NCBI GenBank assembly: GCA_036365145.1
Contig: JAEOAD010000026.1
Coordinates: 4,550,001-4,614,000, forward strand
Source: Orientallactaga sibirica
Taxonomy: Eukaryota; Chordata; Mammalia; Rodentia; Dipodidae
Length of the DNA: 64,000 bases
Reading direction: 5' to 3'
Part shown: in pieces, positions 22,430 to 33,825 of the stretch
Layout: each line of letters starts with the position of its first letter
How positions within the stretch are numbered: the first letter of the stretch is position 1
Translations under genes and position numbers: made by a program
Notes under the pieces: generated by a model
The model's input: only the letters and a program-made list of their open reading frames with translations
What the model was told of the DNA's origin: nothing
The model's database searches: none

Positions 22430-22660
22430 GGGCTGGAGAAATGGCTTAGCAGTTAAGGCGTTTGCCTGCAAAGTCAAAGGACCCAGGTTTGATTCCCCCA
22501 GATCCCATGTAAAGCCAGATGCACAAGGTAGTGAATACACCTGGAGTTCATTGGCAGTGGTTGGAGGCCCTGGCACACCCATTCTCTCTCACTCTTTCTC
22601 TCTCACTCAAATAAATAAAAAAATAAATTATATACTTAAAAAAATTTAATTACCACTGGG
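22430..22660 (+). mobile_element. DIP-like SINE
   Basis: GGGCTGGAGAAATGGCTTAG, AGCCAGATGCACAAGGTAGT and GGAGTTCATTGGCAGTGGTT, then a CT-rich tail and AAATAAATAAAAAAATAAAT. Flanked by TTACCACTGG on both sides (left 22419-22428). Confidence 0.93.
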
Positions 22661-23193
22661 AGTCGGGTTTGTCAATCTGCTCACGAGTCTAATGGACCTG
22701 GCATGCTGTGACTACAGCCTCTCAGAAGGCTTTGAACAGGGACACTAGGCTAAGTTTGGGCGAACTCTTTAAATGCACCTTGGTAAGCATGTGTGTTGGA
22801 GAGCCAGGTGAAGGAAGAAGTAAGCTAACTCTTAGAAAAGCAGGGCCCATGACTAGAAGGTTCCATTCAAAGGATTACGGTATTTGGATGTGAGAGCCAT
22901 CTGACTGTGACATCTGTCACCCCATCGATCACCAGGGTTGATTCAGCTGATCTGGCTTCCTAGGCAGGTGTCCCCTTCCTCCCTCACCGCTCCATGTGTG
23001 TCCCTCCAGAAGCTGAGTGCTCAGTGGAAGAGGACGACTTCCCCAAACAGAGAAGGACTGGCCTCAGTTACATGAGGAGCTGTGCTCCCTGCCAGACCTC
23101 TGAACAAGCTCTCAAAGTATTATGGTATTAAATAGATCCTCCTAGAAATCTTAGTTTTATGGAACCTTCATAAGCCTTTTTTGAAAAAAGTCT
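22661..23193. other. Unique intron
   Basis: Single-copy sequence with no repeat or exon signal that I recognise. Confidence 0.35.
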
Positions 23194-23354
23194 AGCTGGG
23201 TATAGTGGTGCATGCCTTTAAGCCCAGCACTGGGAGGCAGAGGTAGAAGGATCACTGTGAGTTCAAGGTCACCCTGAGACTACATAGTGAATTCCAGGTC
23301 AGCCTGGGCTAGAGTGAGACCCTACCTCGAAAAACCAAAAAGAAAAAAAAAATT
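23194..23354 (+). mobile_element. B1 SINE
   Basis: AGCTGGGTATAGTGGTGCAT, GGGAGGCAGAGGTAGAAGGA and AGTGAGACCCTACCTCGAAA, with an A-rich tail. Confidence 0.93.
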
Positions 23355-23773
23355 AGGATTAGGAAGGGTGTGGTGACTCAGTCGGGGTGGAAAAGGAGGT
23401 GATGACAGGGTGAGGGATAGGAGAGAGCAGGGGACAAGGTGAAGGGGGAGCAAGGGGCTTCTGTTCTGCCCCAGCTTCCCCCCAGGAGAGCAGGAACACA
23501 GTTCTCAAGCACAGGCACGGTGTATTTTACCTAAGTTTATAGTTCAGAAAGGGGAGACAGGGAGGAAATGAAGGGGAAAATGGGAGGGCAATAAATACAT
23601 TTTATTTCCCAAGCTTGAAGAGAATTTTGCTGGTTTACATGACTTCATTCTCTGTGGACTTATGTGGCTGGAATCTTGCTTCTAGAGAAGTAAGTAGAAA
23701 TGCTGAAACAGGGGCAGTCACTAAGAGACAGTACAGGATCCAAGTGAACCTCTTCAGTATAAAAGGGAATTCA

Positions 23774-23920
23774 GCGGGACGTGGTGGCACTCACCTTTAA
23801 TCCCCTCACTCAGGAGGCAGAGGTAGGAGGATCGCCATGAATTTGAGGCAGCCTGAGACTACCCAGTGAATTCTAGGTCAGCCTGGGCTAGCGCAAAACC
23901 CTACCTCAAAAAAAAGTGTG
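23774..23920 (+). mobile_element. B1 SINE
   Basis: GCGGGACGTGGTGGCACTCA, TTTAATCCCCTCACTCAGGA and TAGGAGGATCGCCATGAATT, ending AAACCCTACCTCAAAAAAAA. The stretch between this and the previous B1 (23355-23771) is a purine-rich single-copy region. Confidence 0.92.
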
Positions 23921-24093
23921 GGGGCAGAAATTCAAAACAAGGGCTATGAAGCAATGAAAAATACCTGTACTAGAACACTAGCCTATCTGAAATAATTTTT
24001 CATAAATGTGAAAATTTGAATTTCATGTAAAAGATGCACAGAATCTTGATTTGCATTTAATAAGGTTGTAAAAAGACAAGACTTTGATTTTAA

Positions 24094-24284
24094 ATATTTA
24101 TTTATTTACTTGCAGCTGAGAGAGATAAAATAGAGACAGACAGAGAAAATGGGCATGCCAGGGCCTCCAGCTGCTGCAAACGGACTCCAGATACATCTTG
24201 CTTTACATGGGTACTGGGGAATCAAACTCGGGTTGTTAGGCTCTGCAGGCAAGTACCTTAACCACTGGGCCATGTCTCCAGCAC
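24094..24284 (-). mobile_element. DIP-like SINE, antisense
   Basis: TTTATTTATTTACTTGCAGC, CAGGGCCTCCAGCTGCTGCA and CTTTACATGGGTACTGGGGA, ending GGGCCATGTCTCCAGCAC. The central region is shortened. Confidence 0.87.
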
Positions 24285-24470
24285 GACTTTGACTTTTTTT
24301 TTTTTTTTTTTTGGTTTCTCGAGTTAGGGTCTCACTCTAGTCCAGGCTGACCTGGAACTCACTATGTAGTCTCAGGGTGGCCTTGAGTTTACAGTGATCC
24401 TCCCACCTCTGCCTCCCCAGTGCTAGGATTAAAGGCATGCACCACTACACCAGATTAAGACTTTGACTTT
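24285..24470 (-). mobile_element. B1 SINE, antisense, with target-site duplication
   Basis: The poly-T head (about 24295-24312) is followed by GAGTTAGGGTCTCACTCTAG and GATTAAAGGCATGCACCACT. GACTTTGACTTTT flanks it on both sides. It sits against the DIP-like copy at 24094. Confidence 0.93.
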
Positions 24471-25505
24471 TAAACCCATTTATTGTGTAACAAAATTAAA
24501 CTTGCTGGACTGGTTAAAAAAAAAAAGGCAAAATCTCACTCCCTGGGCCTGGCCGCCAGGCTCCCTATTTAGCAGCTTTTTCAGATGCGTGAAGGCAGGC
24601 TACACAATTCCCCTGGGATGCTTCTTATACTGCCTCCCTTTCTCAAGTCACCCGGTGGTCCACACACGTCTGTTGTGGGTCATCCCAGGTAAACCAGAGA
24701 GGAGCGTTAAACATGTGCTGGGTACTACTGAGCAATGCCGTCATTAAGTCAGCTGGGGCATCAAGGATGTGCTTCAGGGGTTTGGTAATAGGAGTCTGGG
24801 CCATGTATTCATCATTGGATACTTAATAAAATCCTCCACATAACAATGCCCACTGGGAAACCTAAGTCACTCACACCCACTGTGAACAGCAGCTGTGTTC
24901 AGCAGAGATCGGCTTTCCTGAAATGGCAGACTCCAGGCTGGCACTGGTGGGCACTTGGTGTTAAACACTGAGACCCTGGGCATCTGGTGAAACAGAGAAC
25001 GCTTTCATTTATTTACTCATTTCCTCAGCTCACACTCGCGTGACTGCCATGTGTCGGGTCCTGGAATGTGACTAAGCATCTGCTCCAGCCATTCTCAGCT
25101 CAGAAGTCAGGCAGGAAAAAGGTAAGTGCCCCACGCATTCTTCTAGGTGAGTGGAGCAGATGGGGAGCTCCAAGCCTCTCAACTCCTGCTTGAACCCCAT
25201 GAAAGCAGCGGGGAAGGAATTTCTTTCAAGGCTATGAGCCCATAAAAAATGAAGACTGCGAAAGATGACAGCGGATGAAGGATGGCCACAAAATGTGGGA
25301 AGACAGAAGGCAGATGGATGAAGGCGCTGATTTAGTACGACGGGAAAGCAGGAGACAAAACTGGCTGCGGAGGGGTGCCAGTGAGAGGCCAGCCAGTCCA
25401 CTGCCCAGCCCTGGAGAGGAACTACTGGAAAATAAATTCCCAGAAATTAAATGGAGTTGAAAGATACAGAGAGGAAGAAAGGAAGGAAGCGACAGAGGGA
25501 GGAAA
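24471..25505. other. Unique intron, 1 kb
   Basis: Mostly single-copy sequence. Near 25010-25070 (CATTTATTTACTCATTTCCT ... GCCATGTGTCGGGTCC) there is a weak L2/MIR-like patch. Nothing exon-like stands out. Confidence 0.35.
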
Positions 25506-25546
25506 AGAGGGAGGGAGGGAGGGAGGGAGGGAGGGAGGGAGGGAAA
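25506..25546 (+). repeat. (GGGA)n microsatellite
   Basis: About nine perfect GGGA units within a longer purine-only stretch (about 25480-25590 is nearly all A/G). The purine strand is the plus strand. Confidence 0.97.
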
Positions 25547-25983
25547 AAGAAAGAAAGGAGAGGAGAAGAAAAGAAGAAAGAAAATTATGAAATTTCAGGA
25601 CATGGAATAAAGAAAAGATCTCAAAATATCCTAAAGAGAAAAATCTGGTAAACATACAAATAATTGGGAAGCAGAATAGCACTAGACGTCTCAACAGTAT
25701 TGGAAGGAAACTGACAATGAGTGGAATCTTATCAGGGCCCTCGAGGACAGCATCCCAAACACAAGTGTGTCCCTAGACGACTATCAAGCCAGGCAGAATT
25801 ACAGACCTCTGAGATGTCTACTGTCTCTGCAGTGGCAAGTGCCTCGCACCTCTGCTTGGGAAACTAGCAAGGGTGATTTTTTGCCATGTATGTGCATAAA
25901 CCCAAAAGAAGATGGAGTGCAAGAGGCAGGCCATAACAAAGGAAAGAGGCAGACAAAATTCTTGGGAATCAAAAGAGAGGGGA
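25547..25983. other. Unique intron after the purine tract
   Basis: A/G-rich at first, then ordinary single-copy sequence. No repeat family recognised. Confidence 0.35.
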
Positions 25984-27829
<1,846 letters not shown>

Positions 27830-27830
27830 A

Positions 27831-28032
27831 GCCAGGCACAGTGGCGCATGCTTTTAATCCCAGCACTTGGGAGGCAGAGGTAGGAGGATCACCGTGAGTT
27901 CAAGGACACCCTAAGACTGCATAGTGAATTACAGATCAGCCTGGGCTAGAGGGAGACTCTACCTTTAAAAAAGAAAAGAAAAGAAAAGAAAAGAAAAGAA
28001 AAGAAAAGAAAAGAAAAGAAAAGAAAAGAAAC
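27831..28032 (+). mobile_element. B1 SINE with (AAAAG)n tail
   Basis: GCCAGGCACAGTGGCGCATG, TTTTAATCCCAGCACTTGGG and TAGAGGGAGACTCTACCTTT. The tail has expanded into about 13 AAAAG units (about 27967-28030). AAGAAACA flanks both sides. Confidence 0.94.
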
Positions 28033-28171
28033 ACATTTAAGCCAGGCTTCTTGGTTTTGGCTGGGCTAAAGGTACTTTTGACAGTCCTGGTTGTAAGATC
28101 CATGAAACAGAAAGGCTCACTCACTTACTAAACCAAGATGGACAATGGGTTAAAAAAAAAAATCACACAGC

Positions 28172-28385
28172 TCGGGGCTAAAGAGATGGCTTAGGGGTTA
28201 AGGTGCTTGCCAGCAAACCAAATAACCCAGATTCAATTCCCCAGTACCCACATAAAGCCAGAGGCACAAGATGGCACATACATGTATCTGGAGTTTATTT
28301 GCAGTGGCCGTGGCATGCCCATTCTCTCTCTCAAATAAATAAAATAAATAAAAATAATTTTTAAAAAATCACATAGCTCTTCCAA
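28172..28385 (+). mobile_element. DIP-like SINE
   Basis: GGGGCTAAAGAGATGGCTTA, CCAGAGGCACAAGATGGCAC and GGAGTTTATTTGCAGTGGCC, then a CT tail and AAATAAATAAAATAAATAAA. The flanking AATCACACAGCTC and AATCACATAGCTC are a target-site duplication. Confidence 0.93.
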
Positions 28386-28949
28386 ATAAATTTTAGATGA
28401 CAAAAAGTTTGACAGAACATCAAACATAAGTTAGAAGCACATATGAATGACTGTTGAGTTTCTGAATTGGGAAGGACTTCCCAAGCCTGAAAAGCAGAAA
28501 CCACAAGGAAAATAAAATCGGGGAGAAATTTTTAATTTTCTCATGGCAAAAACATGGAAAATATCACAAAGACAATTAGGTGACAAAACATTTTCCTGGA
28601 AAAAAGCTGCTATAAATAAGAGAATGGAACAAGAACATATAATTCATTAACAAAATACAAAAAATGGGAAAAAAGATGGAAACCTACATTCACCTGTATT
28701 GGTAATTGAGAGGACATGAAAGAAAGTGAAGTTCCACTTCCTTCCAAATAGCAAAATGTAAACAAAATAATTTTGAGAAACTCTGGCCACAGTGGAACAC
28801 AACAGGGTGAGTGGCTGTTTGCACACATTGCCAGTGGGAATATAAACCCTTGAAGCCTGCTGCCCAAAGCCAGAGCAAACCAGAAGTCTTAAAAATGTCC
28901 TTGATAAAATTATTTTCTTGCTAGACTTGAATCCAGGAATTTTCAGCTT

Positions 28950-29025
28950 TGGCCCTCTCTCTCTCTGTCTGCCTCTTTCTCTGTCACTCTCAAATAAATA
29001 AATAAAAAGTAAACAAAAAAATTAA
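28950..29025 (+). mobile_element. 3'-end fragment of a DIP-like SINE
   Basis: Only the tail is present: CCCTCTCTCTCTCTGTCTGC followed by CTCAAATAAATAAATAAA. The head and body are absent. Confidence 0.55.
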
Positions 29026-29041
29026 AAACAAAAAAAGAGTG

Positions 29042-29195
29042 GGTAGAGCATGGTGATGCACACCTATAATCCCAGTACCTGGGAGGCAGAGGTAGGAGGA
29101 TTGCTGTGAATTTGAGGCCAGCCTGGGACTACAGAGTGAGTTCCAGGTCAGCTTGGGCTAGAGTAAGACCCTACCTTAAAAACAAAAAACAAAAT
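29042..29195 (+). mobile_element. B1 SINE
   Basis: TAGAGCATGGTGATGCACAC, TATAATCCCAGTACCTGGGA and GGGCTAGAGTAAGACCCTAC, with an A/C-rich tail. Confidence 0.92.
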
Positions 29196-29239
29196 TGAAT
29201 GCTTTACCTATATACAATTAAAAAAATAAAAGAGTGGTG

Positions 29240-29365
29240 TTGACCAGGTATGGTGGCACACACCTTTAATCACTGTTCTCTGAAGGCAGAGGTAGGAGGA
29301 TCGCCATGAGTTTGAGGCCACCCTGAATCACCTTGTGCTAGAGAAAGGGAAAGAAAAAAAAGAGT
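29240..29365 (+). mobile_element. B1 SINE, internally shortened
   Basis: GACCAGGTATGGTGGCACAC, AGGCAGAGGTAGGAGGATCG and TTTGAGGCCACCCTGAATCA. The second half is cut short before the GAGAAAGGGAAAGAAAAAAA tail. Confidence 0.8.
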
Positions 29366-29935
29366 AGTGTAATACAGATATACCATGCATTCCCGGTCCT
29401 TAAAAAAAACAAAATCCCAAGAGTCATTTCTATAGTTTGTTAGAAACATATTTCCAAAAGTTAATAGTCTGTAAGCCAGCAATTCTACTTCTAACTACAC
29501 CTTCTAGAGAAATACAGAGAAAGACACATGTGCACAGATAATAAAAAGTATCAGCCTAGGACCACATGGGAGACTAACTAAATAAAACATGGCAAGTCCA
29601 TGTCTCGAGGATGGACTACTATGGCCAAAGGGAGTATGGGAGGACGCTACAAATGGAGCAGCAAGGGTCTCGGGCAGGTTGCTAAGGGTAAAAGCAGAGG
29701 CAGGACGATTCCTGAAGCATGATGCCAATTACACTTAAGAAAATGATACCGAATGATGTGTGTGTTCACATAGCGAGATCTGGAGGAGGGGGTCAGCAGC
29801 AGCACTTTAATACTCTGGGACAGAGAGCTCTTGGCTGCAGGAAGAGGGTGCCTTACTTTGTGGGTGTATAGCAGCCTCTGCATGCCAGGTCCCACTGATG
29901 GCCCCCATCCTCTCTGGAAGGACACACGCTGAAAT

Positions 29936-29996
29936 GGACAAAGAAAGGAAGGAACGAAGGAAAGAAGAAAGGGAGGGAGGAAGGGAAGGGGAAACA
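29936..29996 (+). repeat. Purine-rich GGAA/GAAA low-complexity tract
   Basis: AAAGGAAGGAACGAAGGAAA ... GAAAGGGAGGGAGGAAGGGA. Almost all purine on the plus strand. Confidence 0.9.
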
Positions 29997-30137
29997 GAGA
30001 CAGGGAAAAGGGAGATAGGGAGGGCATGGTGCAAAGGGTACATGCATTTTATCTGTAATCTTTAGAAAGCGTAACATGAGACTGTATCCATTTACTATTT
30101 ATATATAACTTCTACTTTTTTTTAAATGACAAAATGA

Positions 30138-30332
30138 TGGGGCTGGAGAGATGGCTCAGCCGTTAAAGGCACTTGCTTACAAAGCCTGATGGCTTGGGGT
30201 TCAGTTCCCCAGTACCTACATAAAGCCAGATGCACAAAGTGGCACATGTATCTGGAGTTTGTTTGCAGTGGCAGGAGGTCCTGGCACACCCTTTCTCCCT
30301 CAAATAAATAAATGAATAAAATTTGTTTAAAA
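30138..30332 (+). mobile_element. DIP-like SINE
   Basis: GGGGCTGGAGAGATGGCTCA, AGCCAGATGCACAAAGTGGC, GGAGTTTGTTTGCAGTGGCA and CTCCCTCAAATAAATAAATG. One of the closest copies to the apparent consensus. Confidence 0.95.
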
Positions 30333-30439
30333 CTATAAAATTAAAACATTAAAATATTGATTGTAATGATCATGCAACTGTGGGTAACATTTGTTGTTTC
30401 TCTACCTATTTTCTATAGATAAGTTCTATTTTTAAATTT

Positions 30440-30742
30440 TATTTTGTTTTTTATTTGTGGTGTGCACGTAGCTGCACATGCTCTGTGCGCATGTGCGGAG
30501 GTCAGAGGACAAGGTCCGTGTGCTCCTCGGTCATTCTTCTGCCTTATCCCCCTGAGACAGAGTCTCTCACTGGACCTGGAGCTCCCTGGCTGATCCTCCT
30601 GTCTCTGCCTCCCTCCTGTGCTTAAGTCACAAGGATGCACAGCCATGCCTGGCTTTTTACATGGGTGCTGGGATCAGACTCAGGCCCTCATGCTTGTGCA
30701 GCAAGTGTCCTTTAGCTGCGGAGCCATCTTGCCAGCCCTGTG
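30440..30742 (-). mobile_element. B4-like SINE, antisense
   Basis: GTGGTGTGCACGTAGCTGCA, GGAGGTCAGAGGACAAGGTC, CTGAGACAGAGTCTCTCACT, GGCTTTTTACATGGGTGCTG and GAGCCATCTTGCCAGCCCTG, in the order expected of an inverted B4. Confidence 0.78.
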
Positions 30743-30784
30743 TTGTTGTTGAAGAGTAAAATGAAATGGGCAAATGGGCTTCTT

Positions 30785-30989
30785 TTTTTTTTTAAGAGAG
30801 AGAATTGGTGCACAAGGCCTTAGCCAGTGCAATCAAACTCCAGATGCTTGAGCTTCCTAGTGCACATGTGCAACCCTGCGCTTGCATCCCCTTGTGCATC
30901 TGGCTTATGTAGGATTTTGAGAGAGATCAAACTTGGGTCCTTAGGCTTCACAGGCAAACATCTTAACCACTAAGCCATCTCTCCAGCCC
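30785..30989 (-). mobile_element. DIP-like SINE, antisense, long subfamily
   Basis: AAGAGAGAGAATTGGTGCAC, CAAGGCCTTAGCCAGTGCAA, an inserted AGTGCACATGTGCAACCCTG, and TAAGCCATCTCTCCAGCCCT. Confidence 0.9.
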
Positions 30990-31317
30990 TGGACTTCTTC
31001 TTTTGAAGAGAACAAAGACTGACAAGCAGAAGTGTGAACAGTGAGGCAGAGGGAAGCACAGTCATGTCTCTGCCCTTTGACCTCTGCTTTGCAAATCTTC
31101 TATAGCTGCACACATTCACTTGTAATTTACAAAAATGATTTGCTTTTTACAAACCCTACTCATATGACATCTGCATAAAAATGAACAGTTTCAGAAGAAT
31201 AAAGCAAGTACTGTGACATAGAGTGTGAGTGCCTGGCTCCCTGCAGTAAGAAGCCTAAAGCCTTAGTTACAGGTCAGCCTCTACTGTTGAAAAGAGCTGT
31301 TTTAAAAGGGACTTCAA
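30990..31317. other. Unique intron
   Basis: Single-copy sequence between two SINEs with no recognised feature. Confidence 0.35.
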
Positions 31318-31535
31318 GGGCTGGAGAGACAGCTTAGTGGTTAAGGCGCTTGCCTGAGAAGCCTAATGACCCATGTTCAATCTTTCTCCAGATCCCACAT
31401 AAGCCAGATGCACAAAGGTGAGGCAAGTCACTAGGTGGCACAAGTGTTTGGAGTTTGGTTGCAGTGGCTGAGGCCTTAGTGCGCCAGTTCTCTCTCTCTC
31501 TTGCTCTCTTACTCTGTCTCTTAAAAAAAGAGACT
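31318..31535 (+). mobile_element. DIP-like SINE, long subfamily
   Basis: GGGCTGGAGAGACAGCTTAG, AGCCAGATGCACAAAGGTGA, CAAGTCACTAGGTGGCACAA, GGAGTTTGGTTGCAGTGGCT and a CT tail. GGGACTTCAAG on the left and GAGACTTCGAG on the right look like a target-site duplication. Confidence 0.92.
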
Positions 31536-31819
31536 TCGAGTGGGAGTTGGCATTGGAGGGCTGGTTCTAGGCCTGAGCAGCTCAGCCACCTCTTTCCACA
31601 TGGAGAAGGCTCCAGACCGCCTCTCATCCTTCTTGCCATCAGGTACGGTTGCCCAGAGAGGGGTATCTGAGTGCACAACTGCCCGAGTGAAGCCAGGGGT
31701 GCCATGGTCCCTTTGGGGGTCTCCCTCTGACCTGTATGTTCCTGCTCTGACTCCACCCTGGACTCAGAGGTGTGCAATTGGCTGGGTGTGGACTAGCATG
31801 TCCTTGACCCTCTAGCCCT

Positions 31820-32165
31820 TATAGTTACCTTCACATTGCTAGGACAAAATACCTGACCAAAAGCAGATGGTGGGAGGACACAGTTGATTTTGGCTTACAG
31901 ACTTGAGGGAAAGTGTCAATATGGCAGGGCAAAGACAGCAGAGTGCACAGGCTGGACATCACCTCTTGCAGCTGGCAGAAAGCAGCAAGACAGTGGGCTG
32001 GGCTCCTGGGTTATAACACCCCTAACTAAGCCCGACCCCAGCAACACACCTCCCCCAGCAAGGTTCCACCTCCCAAACTGCCACCAGCTGGGGACCAAGC
32101 ATTCAAAACACATGAGCCCATGGGGGACATCTGATTCAGACCACCACACTGGCCCTGCAGTGGAA
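31820..32165 (+). mobile_element. Old rodent interspersed repeat (LTR or DNA-transposon remnant, family unresolved)
   Basis: AGTTACCTTCACATTGCTAG GACAAAATACC at the start, GATTTTGGCTTACAG inside, CTCCCCCAGCAAGGTTCCAC and GAGCCCATGGGGGACATCTG near the end. I know this combination from a common rodent repeat but cannot place the family name from memory. Confidence 0.55.
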
Positions 32166-32267
32166 CCTAATAAAACCCTGAAAACCAACAACAAAATAAC
32201 TGAAGGGCCAGGAGGCACTCTTGAGAACTTAGAGTAAGAAGTGGACAGGATGTTCATCTATTGGCAG

Positions 32268-32385
32268 CAAATGCTGGGGACCAACCCCAGGGCCTTGTGT
32301 ATGCTAGTAAAGTACTCTACCACTGACCTATACCCTGGCCCAGGCTGGTATTAAACTCAGAATCTTCTTGTTTTAGCCTTCCAGA
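32268..32385 (-). mobile_element. ID-like head with B1 remnant, antisense
   Basis: CTGGGGACCAACCCCAGGGC, GTACTCTACCACTGACCTAT and GCCCAGGCTGGTATTAAACT. An inverted ID head followed by a B1 fragment. Confidence 0.55.
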
Positions 32386-32440
32386 AATGTAATGCAGTTT
32401 AGAACACTCTCAGGGAACCTGCACTTTAAAATGAAGCCTG

Positions 32441-32692
32441 GGGGCTGGTCAGATGGTTTAGCAGCTAAGGTAATTGCCTGCAAAACCAAAGGACCCAAGT
32501 TTGACACCCTAGGACCCACATAAGCCAGATGCACAAGGTGATGCATGCATCTGGAGTTCATTTGAAGTGGCGAGAGAACCTGGTATGCCCATTCTCTCTC
32601 TCTCCTCCTCCTCCTCTTTCTCTCTCTCTGTCCCTCTCTTTCTCTTTCAAATAAATAAGAATAAAATATTTTTAAAAAATGAAGTCTGAGAA
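32441..32692 (+). mobile_element. DIP-like SINE
   Basis: GGGGCTGGTCAGATGGTTTA, AGCCAGATGCACAAGGTGAT, GGAGTTCATTTGAAGTGGCG, then CT/CTC repeats and CAAATAAATAAGAATAAAAT. AAAATGAAGCCTG and AAAATGAAGTCTG flank it. Confidence 0.93.
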
Positions 32693-33654
32693 AGAATTAG
32701 GAAGGTGACAGGAAGCAACGAGTAAGGAGGGTAAGAGGAGGAGAATAAGTGGCAAGAACTGAGAAAGATTTGAAGCTTTCAAGGAACTGAGAGAGCTCAG
32801 TGCAAGGGAGGCATGGATGTGGCAGTATAAGATAAGATAGGGACAGCTGAAGGAGCAGCCAGCAGAACCCACAGAGGGCGGTAAGAAGCAAGACAGAAGG
32901 GCGAGGTGTCACCAAGGGTTCTCAGAGACCAGACCTCAGGGAAGCCAAAATCACTGGGAGAGGTCGACGATGGTGACACGGGAGCCACCTACAGGGTGTT
33001 TAGCAAGTCCAGGGGAGAGAGGAGTGTGGCCTGATCCGAGGATAAAATGTACTAGGCTTGGAGTACATGAGGTGAGCAGGTACCAGAAACATCCAGGACA
33101 CAGAACTGAATGACACTTATATTTGTACAGATGAAGTAACCCATTGGGAGCACCTAGTATGCACTCAGCCCTGCCGTGTTAGAGCTCTGGGTGTCAGCGC
33201 CCACAGCAATCCTGCAGAGACCAGGCTTCATGGTGCATAAGTCAAGCTCAAAGAGGGGGTGCAGTGTCCTCCTACATCTCAGTGACCTCAGGCAGCAGGG
33301 CTCGGCTCCACTTCAGCCGGGTTAATTTCATACCTCTTTCCAATATATCACATTGCATGGACTCGGTAGCTGTGAAATCCTACCTTTAAGTTGTACTTTA
33401 GAAGAGGAGAGACAGGGAAGGTAGAATAATTCCCGCATCATCATTCCGTACCTTAGATTTATAAACCTATAAAGGTGTCCAGCTAGCAGAGGCATTGGTC
33501 ACCAGAGAGCCACAGCCTCACTGCGGGCCCAGAGGGACTTCAGAGACACATGTGCTGTCTAGCTGTTCCCTCGCAATGCCAGTGACACCAATGCACTCTA
33601 CCTGTCGTGTACGCTTCATTGCCTTTGTTTTTTATCTTTGAAGCTTTTCTTTTT
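32693..33654. other. Unique intron with a MIR-like remnant
   Basis: About 33125-33330 contains AGCACCTAGTATGCACTCAG, CCCACAGCAATCCTGCAGAG and TCAAGCTCAAAGAGGGGGTG in the order of a plus-strand MIR. No exon signal. Confidence 0.5.
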
Positions 33655-33825
33655 AAAAAATCATTTATTTATTTATTTGCACAGGGCCTCTTGCTGCTAC
33701 AAATGAATGCCAGAGGCTTGCCCCACTTTTTGCATCAGGCTTATATGGATGGCTGGGGAATTGAACCCACATCAGCAGGCTTTGCAAGCAAGCATCTTTA
33801 CCAGATGAACTGCCTTCCCAGCCCC
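33655..33825 (-). mobile_element. Diverged DIP-related SINE, antisense
   Basis: CATTTATTTATTTATTTGCA, CAGGGCCTCTTGCTGCTACA, GCCCCACTTTTTGCATCAGG and GAACTGCCTTCCCAGCCC. The copy at 38950 shares this variant body (TTGCTGC, TTTTTGC), so it is a distinct subfamily. Confidence 0.8.

Larger units (their letters stand above)
28430..30110 (+). mobile_element. Ancient L1 (L1M-type) 3' fragment, interrupted by SINEs
   Basis: Separated blocks resemble degraded ORF2 3' end in the plus direction. Examples are CCAGTGGGAATATAAACCCT near 28835, GCCAGCAATTCTACTTCTAA near 29474, and GTGCACAGATAATAAAAAGT near 29530 followed by GGATGGACTACTATGG near 29610. These are the landmarks of the C-terminal ORF2 region in old L1s. 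No open frame survives. SINEs have split it at 28950-29360. Confidence 0.6.
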